DNA of 64,000 nucleotides from Clostridiales bacterium (GTDB lineage: Bacteria > Bacillota > Clostridia > Oscillospirales > Oscillospiraceae), in NCBI GenBank assembly GCA_029010715.1, contig JAQXKZ010000010.1, forward strand, positions 78,226 to 142,225, given 5' to 3'. A program made the position numbers and the translations under genes. Each line of letters starts with the position of its first letter. Position 1 is the stretch's first letter. Below, piece after piece: positions 16,855 to 24,680 of this stretch. The notes under the pieces are model-generated. The model was given only the letters and a program-made list of their open reading frames with translations. It searched no databases and was not told where the DNA came from.

Positions 16855-17364
16855 CTAAATGAGCAGAATAACGATCAGCGCCCCCGCGGACATGCACAGG
16901 CCCATGCCGAGTCTGAGTAACTGCGGCATGTCCCCGGACAGCTGCAGATAACGGCGTCTGAGCGCGTCAGCGCATGAGTCCAGCGTGGAAAGCTGGCTGC
17001 CGATATCGTACCTGCCCAGAACCGGGCCCAACTGTATGAGCCGGTTTCTGGTCTCCGCGTCCGAAGCGCAGAATACTCCGTCCACACTCTCCGCCCAAAG
17101 CTCTGCAAAATTCCGTTTGCCGAGCTCTTTCAGCTTCATCGCCAGGCACAGCAGAAAAGCCTCTCCGGCCCCGCCGACGCGTCCTGCCAGCTCCGCGGCA
17201 AGCTCCGGCAGCGGAGTGAGCCTTGTCTCCAGCTCTCCGCGCATAAGCTCGAGCATGGCGCAGGCCGAAGCCAGCTCCTCCTGCCGCTGCTTAATTCCGC
17301 GCGTATACAGCACCCCGCCCAGCAGCGAGGCAAGCGCTATCATGACGCATCCCAACAGCTTCAT
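16855..17364 (-). CDS. spoIIIAB: Stage III sporulation protein AB
   Basis: A 169-residue protein with a membrane segment at each end and a helical soluble middle, resembling type II secretion F domains. Visible conserved parts are KLLGCVMIALASLLGG at the start, the RGELETRLTPLPELAAEL segment, and the C-terminal QLLRLGMGLCMSAGALIVILLI. Its ATG overlaps the spoIIIAA stop as ATGA, so the first two genes are coupled. Confidence 0.94.
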   Translation of the reverse strand: MKLLGCVMIALASLLGGVLYTRGIKQRQEELASACAMLELMRGELETRLTPLPELAAELAGRVGGAGEAFLLCLAMKLKELGKRNFAELWAESVDGVFCASDAETRNRLIQLGPVLGRYDIGSQLSTLDSCADALRRRYLQLSGDMPQLLRLGMGLCMSAGALIVILLI

Positions 17365-18230
17365 CTTCTGAGTTCCTCCAGGCGATAGCTTCTGCTTCCG
17401 TCACGCACGGTGATCGTAAGAAGCTTTTCGAATATCTCCGCGCTTATCAGCTCTCTGTAGAGCGGGCGGCGCAGCATATCCTCCAAGCTGCCGCCATGCG
17501 CCGTCGCGATCACCGCAACTCCGCAGCCTGCAATATCTTCGATCGCTTTTATATCCTCCGGCTGCGTGATCTCATCCATCGCCGCCACCTGCGGATTCAT
17601 TCCGCGCAGAAGCATCATCAGCGCCTGCGCCTTTGGCACGTCCACCATAACGTCAGTGCAGGGGCCGAGGTCGAACTGATACGAGCTGCCGTTATACGCG
17701 GACAGCTCATTTCTCTCGTCCGCGACAGCCACACGTACCCTCTTTTCGGAAATACAACGGACGATCTCTCTGAGCGCCGTCGTTTTCCCAACGCCCGGCG
17801 CTGCGGCGATAAGCGTGCTTTTCACTCCGTCCGACATTATCTGCCGGACGGCAGTATTGCAGACGCCGCGGCACTGATGCGGTATGCGTATGGCGGCGGA
17901 GCTGTAGCTCCTGAAGCCCGTGAGTTCCCCGTCGCTGCATACGGCCTGACCGCAGACACCTATGCGCAGGCCGCGGTAACTGATATACCCCCGGCTCAGC
18001 GAGGCGGTGTAGCTGTGCAGCGACGCCCCAGTCGCCTTTTCCAGCACCTGCATGAGCTGTACCTGTGTGAAGCCTGTTTCCGACAGCCGCTTCTCCCTCC
18101 CGGCAATTAACACCGTCGGCGGCATCCCGACTCTCAGTCTGATTTCCTCCGCGTTGCAATTTGTTTCGCGCTCCAGCGCCTGTCCGATCTCTGCCGGCAG
18201 CAGCTCGCGGGCCTGACTCAAGGCATCCAT
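17361..18230 (-). CDS. spoIIIAA: Stage III sporulation protein AA (ATPase)
   Basis: A 289-residue ATPase of the secretion-ATPase family that powers or assembles the SpoIIIA channel. Walker A is AAPGVGKTTALREI, Walker B-like PQVAAMDEITQPEDI, with RVAVADERNELSA between them and TAHG downstream. The start ATG 18230 follows AAGGAA with 7-8 bases spacing; a TTG at 18251 is in frame but lacks a site. It is the first gene of the eight-gene operon; a sigma-E-like promoter is just upstream. Confidence 0.96.
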   Translation of the reverse strand: MDALSQARELLPAEIGQALERETNCNAEEIRLRVGMPPTVLIAGREKRLSETGFTQVQLMQVLEKATGASLHSYTASLSRGYISYRGLRIGVCGQAVCSDGELTGFRSYSSAAIRIPHQCRGVCNTAVRQIMSDGVKSTLIAAAPGVGKTTALREIVRCISEKRVRVAVADERNELSAYNGSSYQFDLGPCTDVMVDVPKAQALMMLLRGMNPQVAAMDEITQPEDIKAIEDIAGCGVAVIATAHGGSLEDMLRRPLYRELISAEIFEKLLTITVRDGSRSYRLEELRR

Positions 18231-18249
18231 ACTCTCACTTCCTTGGGAC

Positions 18250-18278
18250 AATCTATGTCCAGGCGCCGGCGATTATTC
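18250..18278 (-). promoter_or_regulatory. Candidate sigma-E promoter of spoIIIAA
   Basis: On the minus strand GAATAAT (18278-18272) and CATAGATT (18257-18250) are 14 bases apart, close to the mother-cell sigma-E pattern (ATATT, 13-15, CATACAAT). spoIIIA operons are sigma-E controlled in known sporulators. The leader would be only about 13 bases. Confidence 0.45.
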
Positions 18279-18292
18279 CCTGCATATGCAGG

Positions 18293-18338
18293 CAAAGAAA
18301 ACGGGACCGCGCAGGCAAAGCTGCCTGCGCGGTCCCGT
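18293..18338 (-). terminator. Terminator after the TetR-methyltransferase gene
   Basis: A 17-pair perfect stem ACGGGACCGCGCAGGCA (18301-18317) / TGCCTGCGCGGTCCCGT (18322-18338) with a 4-nt loop; on the minus strand it is followed by TTTTCTTT. It isolates the accessory gene from the spoIIIA operon. Confidence 0.88.
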
Positions 18339-18354
18339 CAGAGGATGCCGGTAT

Positions 18355-19695
18355 TTATTTCTTTCTTATTATCATTTCTATGAAATTAAGGTATTTACCC
18401 GCGCCGGCCTCCATGGATTTCCGGTCGCCTACGGCGTACTGGTTGTCCTGCATAAGCCAGTCCCGCCACACTTCTTCGTTGCTCTTCATTTCCTTCACAG
18501 AAATTATCTCAATCCCATCGGTACACTCTATTATACCGCGCCAGTAGTCGACGTCGTGCATGAAATCCAGCTGTTCCGGCGTCCACGACAGCAGAAGTTC
18601 TTCAGGCAGGGCGTCGTGGCAGTCCTTTTTCATGCCGGGGATGGCGATGTAGATGTATCCTCCGGGTTTAACAAACGGAAGCAGCTTATCTCCGAGATAA
18701 TTCTTATCACGCCCAAAATAATTGTAGGAATCCACGCTGACGACAGCGTCAAAGAATTCCTTATCAAACGGGAGCGCGGTAGCGTCGGCCTTCACCGGAA
18801 CAATGCGGTTGCCGAGCAGGCCCTGCGATACGAAGAACCTCCGGTTCTCCTCGGGGTCGCTCCACAGATCGGCCGCATACACCTTGAAGCCGTACTCCTT
18901 GGCCATGAATACCGATGTAAGTCCGTTGCCGCTGCCGAGGTCGCAGACAACCGAACCCGGCTTTATCATGTTATTCCTCAGCAGCTCTTCTTCGAGCTTT
19001 ATTGGGTTCGGGCCCATGATCATCCTCATCAGCTCCGGGCTGGAATACTTCTCACTTCTCGGATACATGGGCCCATCTTTCCCGGCACCGCAAATCTCAG
19101 CCATACGGCGTATGAAGCCCTCCATATGCACGCCAAGCATCCTCTCCGCCTCTTTTTCCAGGCCGGACGCTTCGTACATGTCGATAAGAGCAAGCACCGG
19201 GCCGTAAAACTCCAGCGCAAGCTGCCGCGGATCGGCGCCGTGCCCTGCGCTGAATATCTCTCTGAACAGGTCCTCCGTGTATTTCAGCGGGCCGGTACCC
19301 AGATACTGCTGATACAGCGCGTTCATTTCCGGGTTTCTGAACTGTTCCAACGTTATCATCTTTCTGAAGCGTGAAGCGAAGGGATCCCCGGTCCAGTAAA
19401 GGAACTGGGCAAGAGTAAAGCCGGCCAGCTTTTCAAGACCCGTTTTTCTGTATGCCTCCGGCATATGCTCAAACAGGTCCGTCGGGACTTCAAAACGCTT
19501 TGCGTTCTCATAGTCCTGCTGCTCCATACGCCTGATAATGCTGTCAAATATCTCGCGCTTATTCTCGTAGTGCTTATACAGAGCCCCCTTGGTCATATCC
19601 AGCGCTTCAGCAATCATACTGACAGAGACGGCTTCATAGCCGTCTCTGGAAAACAGGTCCAGCGCAGCAAGCAGTATTCTCTCTTTCGTGTTCAT
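18355..19695 (-). CDS. TetR repressor fused to SAM-dependent methyltransferase
   Basis: A 446-residue two-domain protein. Residues 1-200 are a TetR-family regulator: the helix-turn-helix is SVSMIAEALDMTKGALYKHY (24-43) after KERILLAALDLFSRDGYEA, and 50-200 form the usual helical ligand domain. Residues 205-446 are a class I methyltransferase with motif I VVCDLGSGNGLTS (249-261), an acidic D-containing motif II (KVYAADLWSD), the DATALPF motif and PGGYIYIAIPG. The linker YPRSEKYSSPELM at 211-223 resembles the natural start of stand-alone methyltransferases, so the fusion looks like a joined gene pair. The start follows GGAGG. Its promoter carries two TetR-type operators, so it probably represses itself. 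The substrate is unknown; the methyltransferase could act on the inducing compound. Confidence 0.88.
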   Translation of the reverse strand: MNTKERILLAALDLFSRDGYEAVSVSMIAEALDMTKGALYKHYENKREIFDSIIRRMEQQDYENAKRFEVPTDLFEHMPEAYRKTGLEKLAGFTLAQFLYWTGDPFASRFRKMITLEQFRNPEMNALYQQYLGTGPLKYTEDLFREIFSAGHGADPRQLALEFYGPVLALIDMYEASGLEKEAERMLGVHMEGFIRRMAEICGAGKDGPMYPRSEKYSSPELMRMIMGPNPIKLEEELLRNNMIKPGSVVCDLGSGNGLTSVFMAKEYGFKVYAADLWSDPEENRRFFVSQGLLGNRIVPVKADATALPFDKEFFDAVVSVDSYNYFGRDKNYLGDKLLPFVKPGGYIYIAIPGMKKDCHDALPEELLLSWTPEQLDFMHDVDYWRGIIECTDGIEIISVKEMKSNEEVWRDWLMQDNQYAVGDRKSMEAGAGKYLNFIEMIIRKK

Positions 19696-19717
19696 CTTGT
19701 TTCCTCCGCTATAATTG

Positions 19718-19766
19718 AGTAACCGTTCGTTTACTCAATTATAGTAAACGAACGGTTACTTGTCAA
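19718..19766 (-). promoter_or_regulatory. Promoter with paired inverted TetR operators
   Basis: On the minus strand TTGACA (19766-19761) and TATAAT (19743-19738) are 17 bases apart. An 18-bp site AGTAAACGAACGGTTACT fills the spacer (19743-19760), and the same sequence in opposite orientation (AGTAACCGTTCGTTTACT) covers the start region at 19718-19735. Each site is itself nearly palindromic. This is a textbook layout for tight autoregulation by the encoded TetR domain. Confidence 0.88.
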
Positions 19767-19769
19767 TAT

Positions 19770-20330
19770 CTATTTTGGCCAAGGTGAGATTATGTGTTTT
19801 TTTAGCATATATGCCTCATCTGCGATCATGGCCATAGGCGTATCGGACAGCGAGTCAGAGTAAAACTTTTCGGTGTGCCCCTCAGGGTACCGCTCATAGA
19901 AGCGGCGTACTTTCTCCTCGTCATGGCAGTTCCTGCCGTCTATTTTTCCGCTGTGCTTGTCCATACGCGTTCCGATAAGGTTTACACCCAGGCTTTTGCA
20001 TACCGGGGCAAGGAGAAATTCCGGAGATGCGGAGATTATAAGGTCATCCTCCCGTTTCTGCTCCAGATACCATTGACCTATACGCTGCCGGTTCTCCTTC
20101 CAGAAGTCATCTACCACCGCGTCCACGTCAGGCAGTTTGGCCAGAAACGCAAACAGCTTCTCCTTCAGCGCCTTTGTATCCGCGCGCCCCAAAAGATGTG
20201 CCGCCGCTGTACCGATCACCTTCGGTATGTTGCCGATTACTATACCCGGATATCTCCTGGCGCAGTATTTTACAAAGGTCACTGAGCTGTCCGGGTAAAA
20301 GATCGTTTTGTCAAAATCGTATGTATTCAT
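19770..20330 (-). CDS. HAD-IB family hydrolase (phosphatase)
   Basis: A protein of about 186 residues of the haloacid dehalogenase superfamily, subfamily IB. The nucleophile motif is YDFDKT (DxDxT) at the N-terminus, motif II is ISASPEFLLAP, and the final acidic motif is YSDSLSDTPM. Relatives dephosphorylate small metabolites such as phosphoserine. The ATG at 20330 is preferred over GTG 20339; the latter overlaps the upstream nitroreductase stop. It is directly downstream of the nitroreductase, so both are likely co-transcribed, and it ends just before the TetR-methyltransferase promoter. The substrate cannot be read. Confidence 0.85.
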   Translation of the reverse strand: MNTYDFDKTIFYPDSSVTFVKYCARRYPGIVIGNIPKVIGTAAAHLLGRADTKALKEKLFAFLAKLPDVDAVVDDFWKENRQRIGQWYLEQKREDDLIISASPEFLLAPVCKSLGVNLIGTRMDKHSGKIDGRNCHDEEKVRRFYERYPEGHTEKFYSDSLSDTPMAMIADEAYMLKKHIISPWPK

Positions 20331-20335
20331 TCCAT

Positions 20336-20854
20336 TCACCTAACAAAGTAGACCCGCTTACCCTTGACCGGCTTCATCTCCGGCTGCTCGTCGGCATAGC
20401 CTAGGATGCAGTGGCCTATCCCTGTATAGTCGCCCTCTACTCCCCACTTTTTAAGCAGGGCTTTACCCTCTGCGCCGGCAAATACCTCCTCTGCTCTGTT
20501 GATCCAGCAGGAGCCGAGGCCTATCGCAGACGCAGCGTTCATAAGATTCCCCATAACAAGGCTGCCGTCCTTCACGGCGTTTGCATTGCCCGTCTCCGCC
20601 AGTACGACAAGCACCGTAGGCACGCCGTAGAACGGATCGCTGTTTGTGCCCATTACCGCGGCGTTCAGCTTTGACAGATGTGAAATATCATCCCTGTTCT
20701 GCAAAACGACAATAATTGCCGGCTGCCGGTTCATTGCACTCGGTGCGCACAGTCCGGCCTTGAGTACAAGCTCAAGCTCTCCGTCAGTGATTTGTTCGGG
20801 TTTGTATTTTCTTACACTTCTGCGCTCATATATGGCGCAAAGCCCATCCTTCAT
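20336..20854 (-). CDS. Nitroreductase family protein
   Basis: A 172-residue FMN-dependent nitroreductase-like protein. IYERRSVRKYKPEQI near the start is the flavin phosphate-binding signature, and the middle has LKAGLCAPSAMNRQPAIIVV and LMNAASAIGLGSCWINRAEE, typical of this fold; the end has IGHCILGYADEQPEMKP. It may reduce quinones or nitro compounds with NAD(P)H. It overlaps or abuts the HAD gene, indicating a two-gene unit. The natural substrate is unknown. Confidence 0.88.
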   Translation of the reverse strand: MKDGLCAIYERRSVRKYKPEQITDGELELVLKAGLCAPSAMNRQPAIIVVLQNRDDISHLSKLNAAVMGTNSDPFYGVPTVLVVLAETGNANAVKDGSLVMGNLMNAASAIGLGSCWINRAEEVFAGAEGKALLKKWGVEGDYTGIGHCILGYADEQPEMKPVKGKRVYFVR

Positions 20855-20892
20855 GCAGCTCTCCTCCGTTCTCCCGGCAGGGCATATAAAGT

Positions 20893-22854
20893 TTATTTAA
20901 TACGTATCGCATTAAGCAGCACAGCCGTGTTCAGAGCAAAGCCGCATATGACCGTTCCCAGCACCGGCATTATACCGACGGCTCCCAGTACGGAGATGCC
21001 CACGCTCACGCATATGCCGACCGCCATATTCTCGAGCGCAATGCGATAGGTCATTCTCGACAGTCCGAATAACCTGGGCAGCTTCTTGATGTCCCTGTCC
21101 ATCATAAGTACATCTGCAGAAATAAATGCGGCGTCCGAGCCCAGCGCACCAATGGCAATACCAACGTCTACGCGCTTCATAAGCGCGCCGTCGGTATTCC
21201 CGTCGCCTACGAAAGCAACCGTTGACCGGATCCCCTTGTTGGACATAAGGTAGGTGACGGCGGACAGCTTGTCCTCGGGCTTCTGCTCAGCCCGGAGCAT
21301 ATCGAAATTAAGCTTTGAAGCAAGCGGTCTGGCCACCGAGAGCACGTCACCGGTCAGAAGCACCATCTTCTTCACGCCCTGAACCCTCATGCTCTCCAAT
21401 GCGTCAAAGGCGCCGCTTCGTACCCTGTCGGACACAAGAATATGTCCGCAGTATCTGCCGTCGACCGCGACATGAATTGCGGCCCCGCTGCGGCTCGGTA
21501 TCTCGCACGTTATCCCGTGCTCTTCAAGAAGCGCAGTGTTTCCGACATATACGCGCGCATCGCCCACAAGGGCGCTCACGCCTCTGCCCGGCAGCTCCTC
21601 CGCCTGACTTATTCTTATATTCTGAGTATCTATCGCCCCTGCCGACTCGCGCAGCGCTCTGGCTATGGGATGACGCGAGAACATCTCCGCCGACGCGGCA
21701 GCGGTAAGCAGCTCGTGGTCGGTCATGTTCACCGGGAAAACGTCCGTTACTATATATCTTCCCTCGGTTATCGTACCCGTCTTGTCGAATATCACAGTCT
21801 CACTCTGGGCCATTGATTCAATACAGTCAGAGCCCTTGACGAACATTCCGCAGCCGGCCGCGGCCCCAATGGCCTTTATATACGCCAGCGAGACCGCCAG
21901 TGACGCATACGCCGGGCAGGCCATTATAAGCAGCACAGCCGACCTGCGTATATATTCGGTCCATCCGCCGTTGAACAGAGGCACGATGACGGCAAGCAGG
22001 AACGCGGCGGCAAGCATGACCGGTGTATATACCGACACAAACCGTTCTGTACGCTCCTCCTGATTTGACTTATAATCCGGCGCCTTATGAGACAGGCGCA
22101 CTATCCGCGACGCGGTAGACTGCTCAAAGCCTTTTGTGACCTTGACGCGAATCTCGCTGGTGAGATTACGGCAGCCGGAGTAGACACGGTAGCCCTCAGT
22201 CACCGCCCAGGGTCTGGACTGACCGGATATAGAAGCCGTATCTACAGTAGTCATGCCCTCGACTATTATGCCGTCAAGCGGTATTCGCTCCCCTGCCGGC
22301 ACAACAACTATGTCTCCTACATTGACGCAGTCAGGCGTTACGTTAAGAACGCCTTCCGCCGTCTCAACATTTGCGGTCTCCGGCTTGATTGAAGGAAGCT
22401 CCGAAACATCCCTGCCGCACAGGTTGGAAACTATGCCTTCTACCAGTCTGTTCACGCCGAAAAGTATCAGCAGAAGATCAGCCTCGGGGTAATAGCCCAC
22501 GGAGAATGCGGCAATTGCGGCAATAAGCGTCACCGGTGCCTTATCGAAGTAATTTCTGGCGGCGATCCTCTCGACAGACTCCATAAACACATCGAAGCCG
22601 GCAATAACAAAAGGTATGAGAAATGCGACGCAGCGCATCCATCCATCCAGCGGCACGAACATGAACGCAGCAAGCAGCACCGCCGCAATCATCGCCGGTA
22701 CTATGGCCGCGACCGCGGCTTCCCTTCCGGTCCGTCCCGCCATACGCCGCTCCATATAACTCAATCCGGCGCTACTCGTTTCCTTTCCCGTCCTGACTGC
22801 CTGTTCCTTCTTATTATTCAAATGTCTGTTCTGCTCTGAAAGGTGTCTCCCCAT
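20893..22854 (-). CDS. Heavy-metal-type P-type ATPase with atypical motifs
   Basis: A protein of about 653 residues with the type IB layout: membrane helices, actuator domain (ISGQSRPWAV, a variant of SGES/TGES), helices with the intramembrane CPA motif (313-315), the phosphorylation site DKTGT (D357), the nucleotide domain with SRHPIARAL, and two C-terminal helices. It lacks the usual N-terminal metal-binding domain. Two motifs are odd: the transport-site CPx is CPA where CPC or CPH is usual, and the hinge GDGxNDAP reads GDGNTDGA (550-555), replacing a highly conserved Asn. Metal specificity is therefore unclear and activity may be altered. ATG 22854 has AGGTG upstream; GTG 22863 is an alternative. 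A promoter with a palindrome precedes it. Confidence 0.88.
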   Translation of the reverse strand: MGRHLSEQNRHLNNKKEQAVRTGKETSSAGLSYMERRMAGRTGREAAVAAIVPAMIAAVLLAAFMFVPLDGWMRCVAFLIPFVIAGFDVFMESVERIAARNYFDKAPVTLIAAIAAFSVGYYPEADLLLILFGVNRLVEGIVSNLCGRDVSELPSIKPETANVETAEGVLNVTPDCVNVGDIVVVPAGERIPLDGIIVEGMTTVDTASISGQSRPWAVTEGYRVYSGCRNLTSEIRVKVTKGFEQSTASRIVRLSHKAPDYKSNQEERTERFVSVYTPVMLAAAFLLAVIVPLFNGGWTEYIRRSAVLLIMACPAYASLAVSLAYIKAIGAAAGCGMFVKGSDCIESMAQSETVIFDKTGTITEGRYIVTDVFPVNMTDHELLTAAASAEMFSRHPIARALRESAGAIDTQNIRISQAEELPGRGVSALVGDARVYVGNTALLEEHGITCEIPSRSGAAIHVAVDGRYCGHILVSDRVRSGAFDALESMRVQGVKKMVLLTGDVLSVARPLASKLNFDMLRAEQKPEDKLSAVTYLMSNKGIRSTVAFVGDGNTDGALMKRVDVGIAIGALGSDAAFISADVLMMDRDIKKLPRLFGLSRMTYRIALENMAVGICVSVGISVLGAVGIMPVLGTVICGFALNTAVLLNAIRIK

Positions 22855-22888
22855 ATCGTTCACCTGCTGAAGCGGAAATTACATATAC

Positions 22889-22939
22889 ATATCTACGCAT
22901 ATTTAGATATATGATACATCTTTATTTCTGTTTTGTCAA
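22889..22939 (-). promoter_or_regulatory. P-type ATPase promoter with operator-like palindrome
   Basis: On the minus strand TTGACA (22939-22934) and TATCAT (22916-22911) are 17 bases apart. Immediately downstream lies the inverted repeat ATATCTA (22889-22895) / TAGATAT (22904-22910), placed over the transcription start. Such a site fits a metal-responsive repressor, but no ArsR or MerR-type regulator gene is nearby. Confidence 0.7.
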
Positions 22940-23114
22940 CAAATTGCAACTTCTAAAACACCAAAACTCTCCGGTACGGCGGCATACTCCCGGAAGGCCG
23001 TGTCGACCGCGGCTCCGGATTGCTGCAGTCGTCAATATACCTCGCTTTGAAAACCGCGCCGGGAACCGGCAGAGAGACGGAATTACTCTGTATAATATTG
23101 CATATCGTAATGCA

Positions 23115-23153
23115 GAAATAAAATTGCGGAGCAGCAATTGCTGCCCCGCAATT
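23115..23153 (-). terminator. Terminator of the spore protein gene
   Basis: Stem AATTGCGGAGCAGCA (23122-23136) / TGCTGCCCCGCAATT (23139-23153), 15 pairs with one mismatch and a very tight loop. The minus-strand transcript continues into TTTATTT. Confidence 0.75.
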
Positions 23154-23172
23154 CTTTTTAAGCTTTTCAAGC

Positions 23173-23373
23173 TTACTTCATGCCGTTCTCGTAAGCCTCG
23201 ATCATCTTCTTGACCATCTGGCCGCCGACGGAACCTGCCTGACGGCTGGTGAGATCGCCGTTGTAACCGTTCTTCAGGTTGACGCCGACTTCAGCAGCGG
23301 CTTCCATCTTGAACTTATCCATTGCCTCGCGGGCAGCGGGGTTGACAAGATGATTACTGGTATTGGTAGACAT
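23173..23373 (-). CDS. Alpha/beta-type small acid-soluble spore protein
   Basis: A 66-residue DNA-binding protein that coats and protects spore DNA. Hallmarks: NPAAREAMDKFKMEAAAEVGV, the LTSRQAGSVGGQMVKKMIE region containing the conserved G-S-V-GG segment, and small size. The family's germination protease site normally precedes the conserved EVGV motif, which is present as AAEVGV. AAAAGGAGA lies about 8 bases before the ATG. It is monocistronic with its own terminator, as usual for ssp genes. Confidence 0.95.
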   Translation of the reverse strand: MSTNTSNHLVNPAAREAMDKFKMEAAAEVGVNLKNGYNGDLTSRQAGSVGGQMVKKMIEAYENGMK

Positions 23374-23417
23374 AGTTTACATCTCCTTTTTATCATTTTG
23401 GGTTCGTTGCCCGTGCT

Positions 23418-23447
23418 TATCTTCTGCACTGGTATTTTGTATATTCA
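23418..23447 (-). promoter_or_regulatory. Possible sigma-G promoter of the spore protein gene
   Basis: On the minus strand TGAATA (23447-23442) matches the sigma-G -35 box exactly. The -10 position 17 bases later reads AAGATAA, a poor match to CATACTA. ssp genes are sigma-G dependent in known sporulators, but the -10 leaves this uncertain. Confidence 0.3.
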
Positions 23448-23594
23448 CGAAAAGAGAATGTAAATTTTTCAAAAATCAAAACATCCCAACTGTGTCATAC
23501 ATAAAATAGCCTGCCCCCGGCTGGAGTCTATGCCTGTCCCGCACACATTCAGCAAGCCGGAAAAAGCTCGCTGTTGTAAGAACTGCAGCAGGAA

Positions 23595-24680
23595 TCAGCT
23601 AAGCGGTATCCCGGCGATATCCTTCGAGTTATCCATTGACCTTGAAACGATGATTTCCGCTACCTCATCCGGATCTATTACACGGTCTAATACTGATCCG
23701 GAAAATGCAGCCGTCATAGAATCGTCCGTGTATCCGGAGGAGCCTCCGTTGACAATGTTGAAAAGCCGTGTACCGTCCTTCAGCACGAAGCCCCTGAACA
23801 TTGGGATACCGAGGTCATCGCCGGCCATACTGACCCTGCCGGAGACGCTGTAGGCTATCTCGATCGAAAGCGGGGTTATCTTTGCAGACTCCATGGTGAA
23901 AGCAGTTCCTTCCACGCTTTTCCCGATCCGTATTTCCCTGACCGAGCTCTTCTCCGGAAGCTTAATGTCAAAATCCCACTCTCCGTTCAAAACGGGCGTT
24001 TTAGCGGCTTTTTCCGTATCGGCGCAAAGGTTGACAAAGCGGACATGTATTTCCCTGCCAAGCAATGTGTCGTCATGATTTGACGGGCTGAGAGTCATTA
24101 CAAATTCAAGTCTTCCGCTCTCATCGGCAAATTGCGGCGTTCCGATAAAATTGCCGTTTCCGTCACGCTCCTGCTCATAGCTGAAGCTCCCGCTCATATT
24201 TAAAGCGCGTGACCCCGGGTCATTTCCCATATATACAATTATGTTTTCAAATCCCGGCTCCTCGCCTTCCTTAAGAGAAAAACCGTCTATCGCGAATGAT
24301 ACGAGCGCAGTATTTTCGTCGGCAACAAGTTCGAGAGGCTTCACGGTAACTCCATTGCTTGTAACTGCCATGCTGTCATTTTTTTCGTCTTCAGTAAAGA
24401 CCTTAGCCATACCTTTATCTGCCATCGTTTGCTGCTGCTCTTCCGTGGCATCGAGCCTGTCACGCATTCCACGGCTCCATATATGCCCCATCGCATACGC
24501 CACGGCGCCGAGAGCAAGCAGTATGGAAACGATTACAGCCGCTATCAGCAGCGTTCTGAGTGAGTTTCGCATACTTCCGGTCCGACTATGATTTTTTACC
24601 TGCATAGCATCGAGAGCTCTGTCCATATACCTGTCGCCGACATAGTTCAGTCCGATAAAAAGCTTTTTGCCGCCATTCAC
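23595..24680 (-). CDS. DUF4179-type membrane anti-sigma factor
   Basis: A 361-residue protein with a short cytosolic N-terminus, one membrane helix (TLLIAAVIVSILLALGAVAYAM, about residues 43-64) and a large extracellular beta-rich part. The region around residues 85-180 has the DUF4179 character (MAVTSNGVTVKPLELVADENTALVSFAIDGF, quoted in part: VKPLELVADENTALVSF). It begins with GTG at 24680, overlapping the ECF sigma stop by 4 bases (GTGA). The arrangement sigma-then-membrane-protein indicates that it holds the sigma factor and senses an outside signal. The signal is unknown. Confidence 0.8.
   Translation of the reverse strand: MNGGKKLFIGLNYVGDRYMDRALDAMQVKNHSRTGSMRNSLRTLLIAAVIVSILLALGAVAYAMGHIWSRGMRDRLDATEEQQQTMADKGMAKVFTEDEKNDSMAVTSNGVTVKPLELVADENTALVSFAIDGFSLKEGEEPGFENIIVYMGNDPGSRALNMSGSFSYEQERDGNGNFIGTPQFADESGRLEFVMTLSPSNHDDTLLGREIHVRFVNLCADTEKAAKTPVLNGEWDFDIKLPEKSSVREIRIGKSVEGTAFTMESAKITPLSIEIAYSVSGRVSMAGDDLGIPMFRGFVLKDGTRLFNIVNGGSSGYTDDSMTAAFSGSVLDRVIDPDEVAEIIVSRSMDNSKDIAGIPLS

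Larger units (their letters stand above)
22855..23172. other. Intergenic region between P-type ATPase and spore protein genes
   Basis: 318 bases. It contains the promoter and palindrome of the P-type ATPase at 22889-22939 and the terminator of the spore protein gene at 23115-23153. The stretch 22940-23110 between them shows no credible gene or repeat. Confidence 0.5.

Noticed and set aside
18286..19374. Open frame antisense to the TetR-methyltransferase gene
   Set aside because: The fused protein has clear motifs in both domains; the antisense frame has none.
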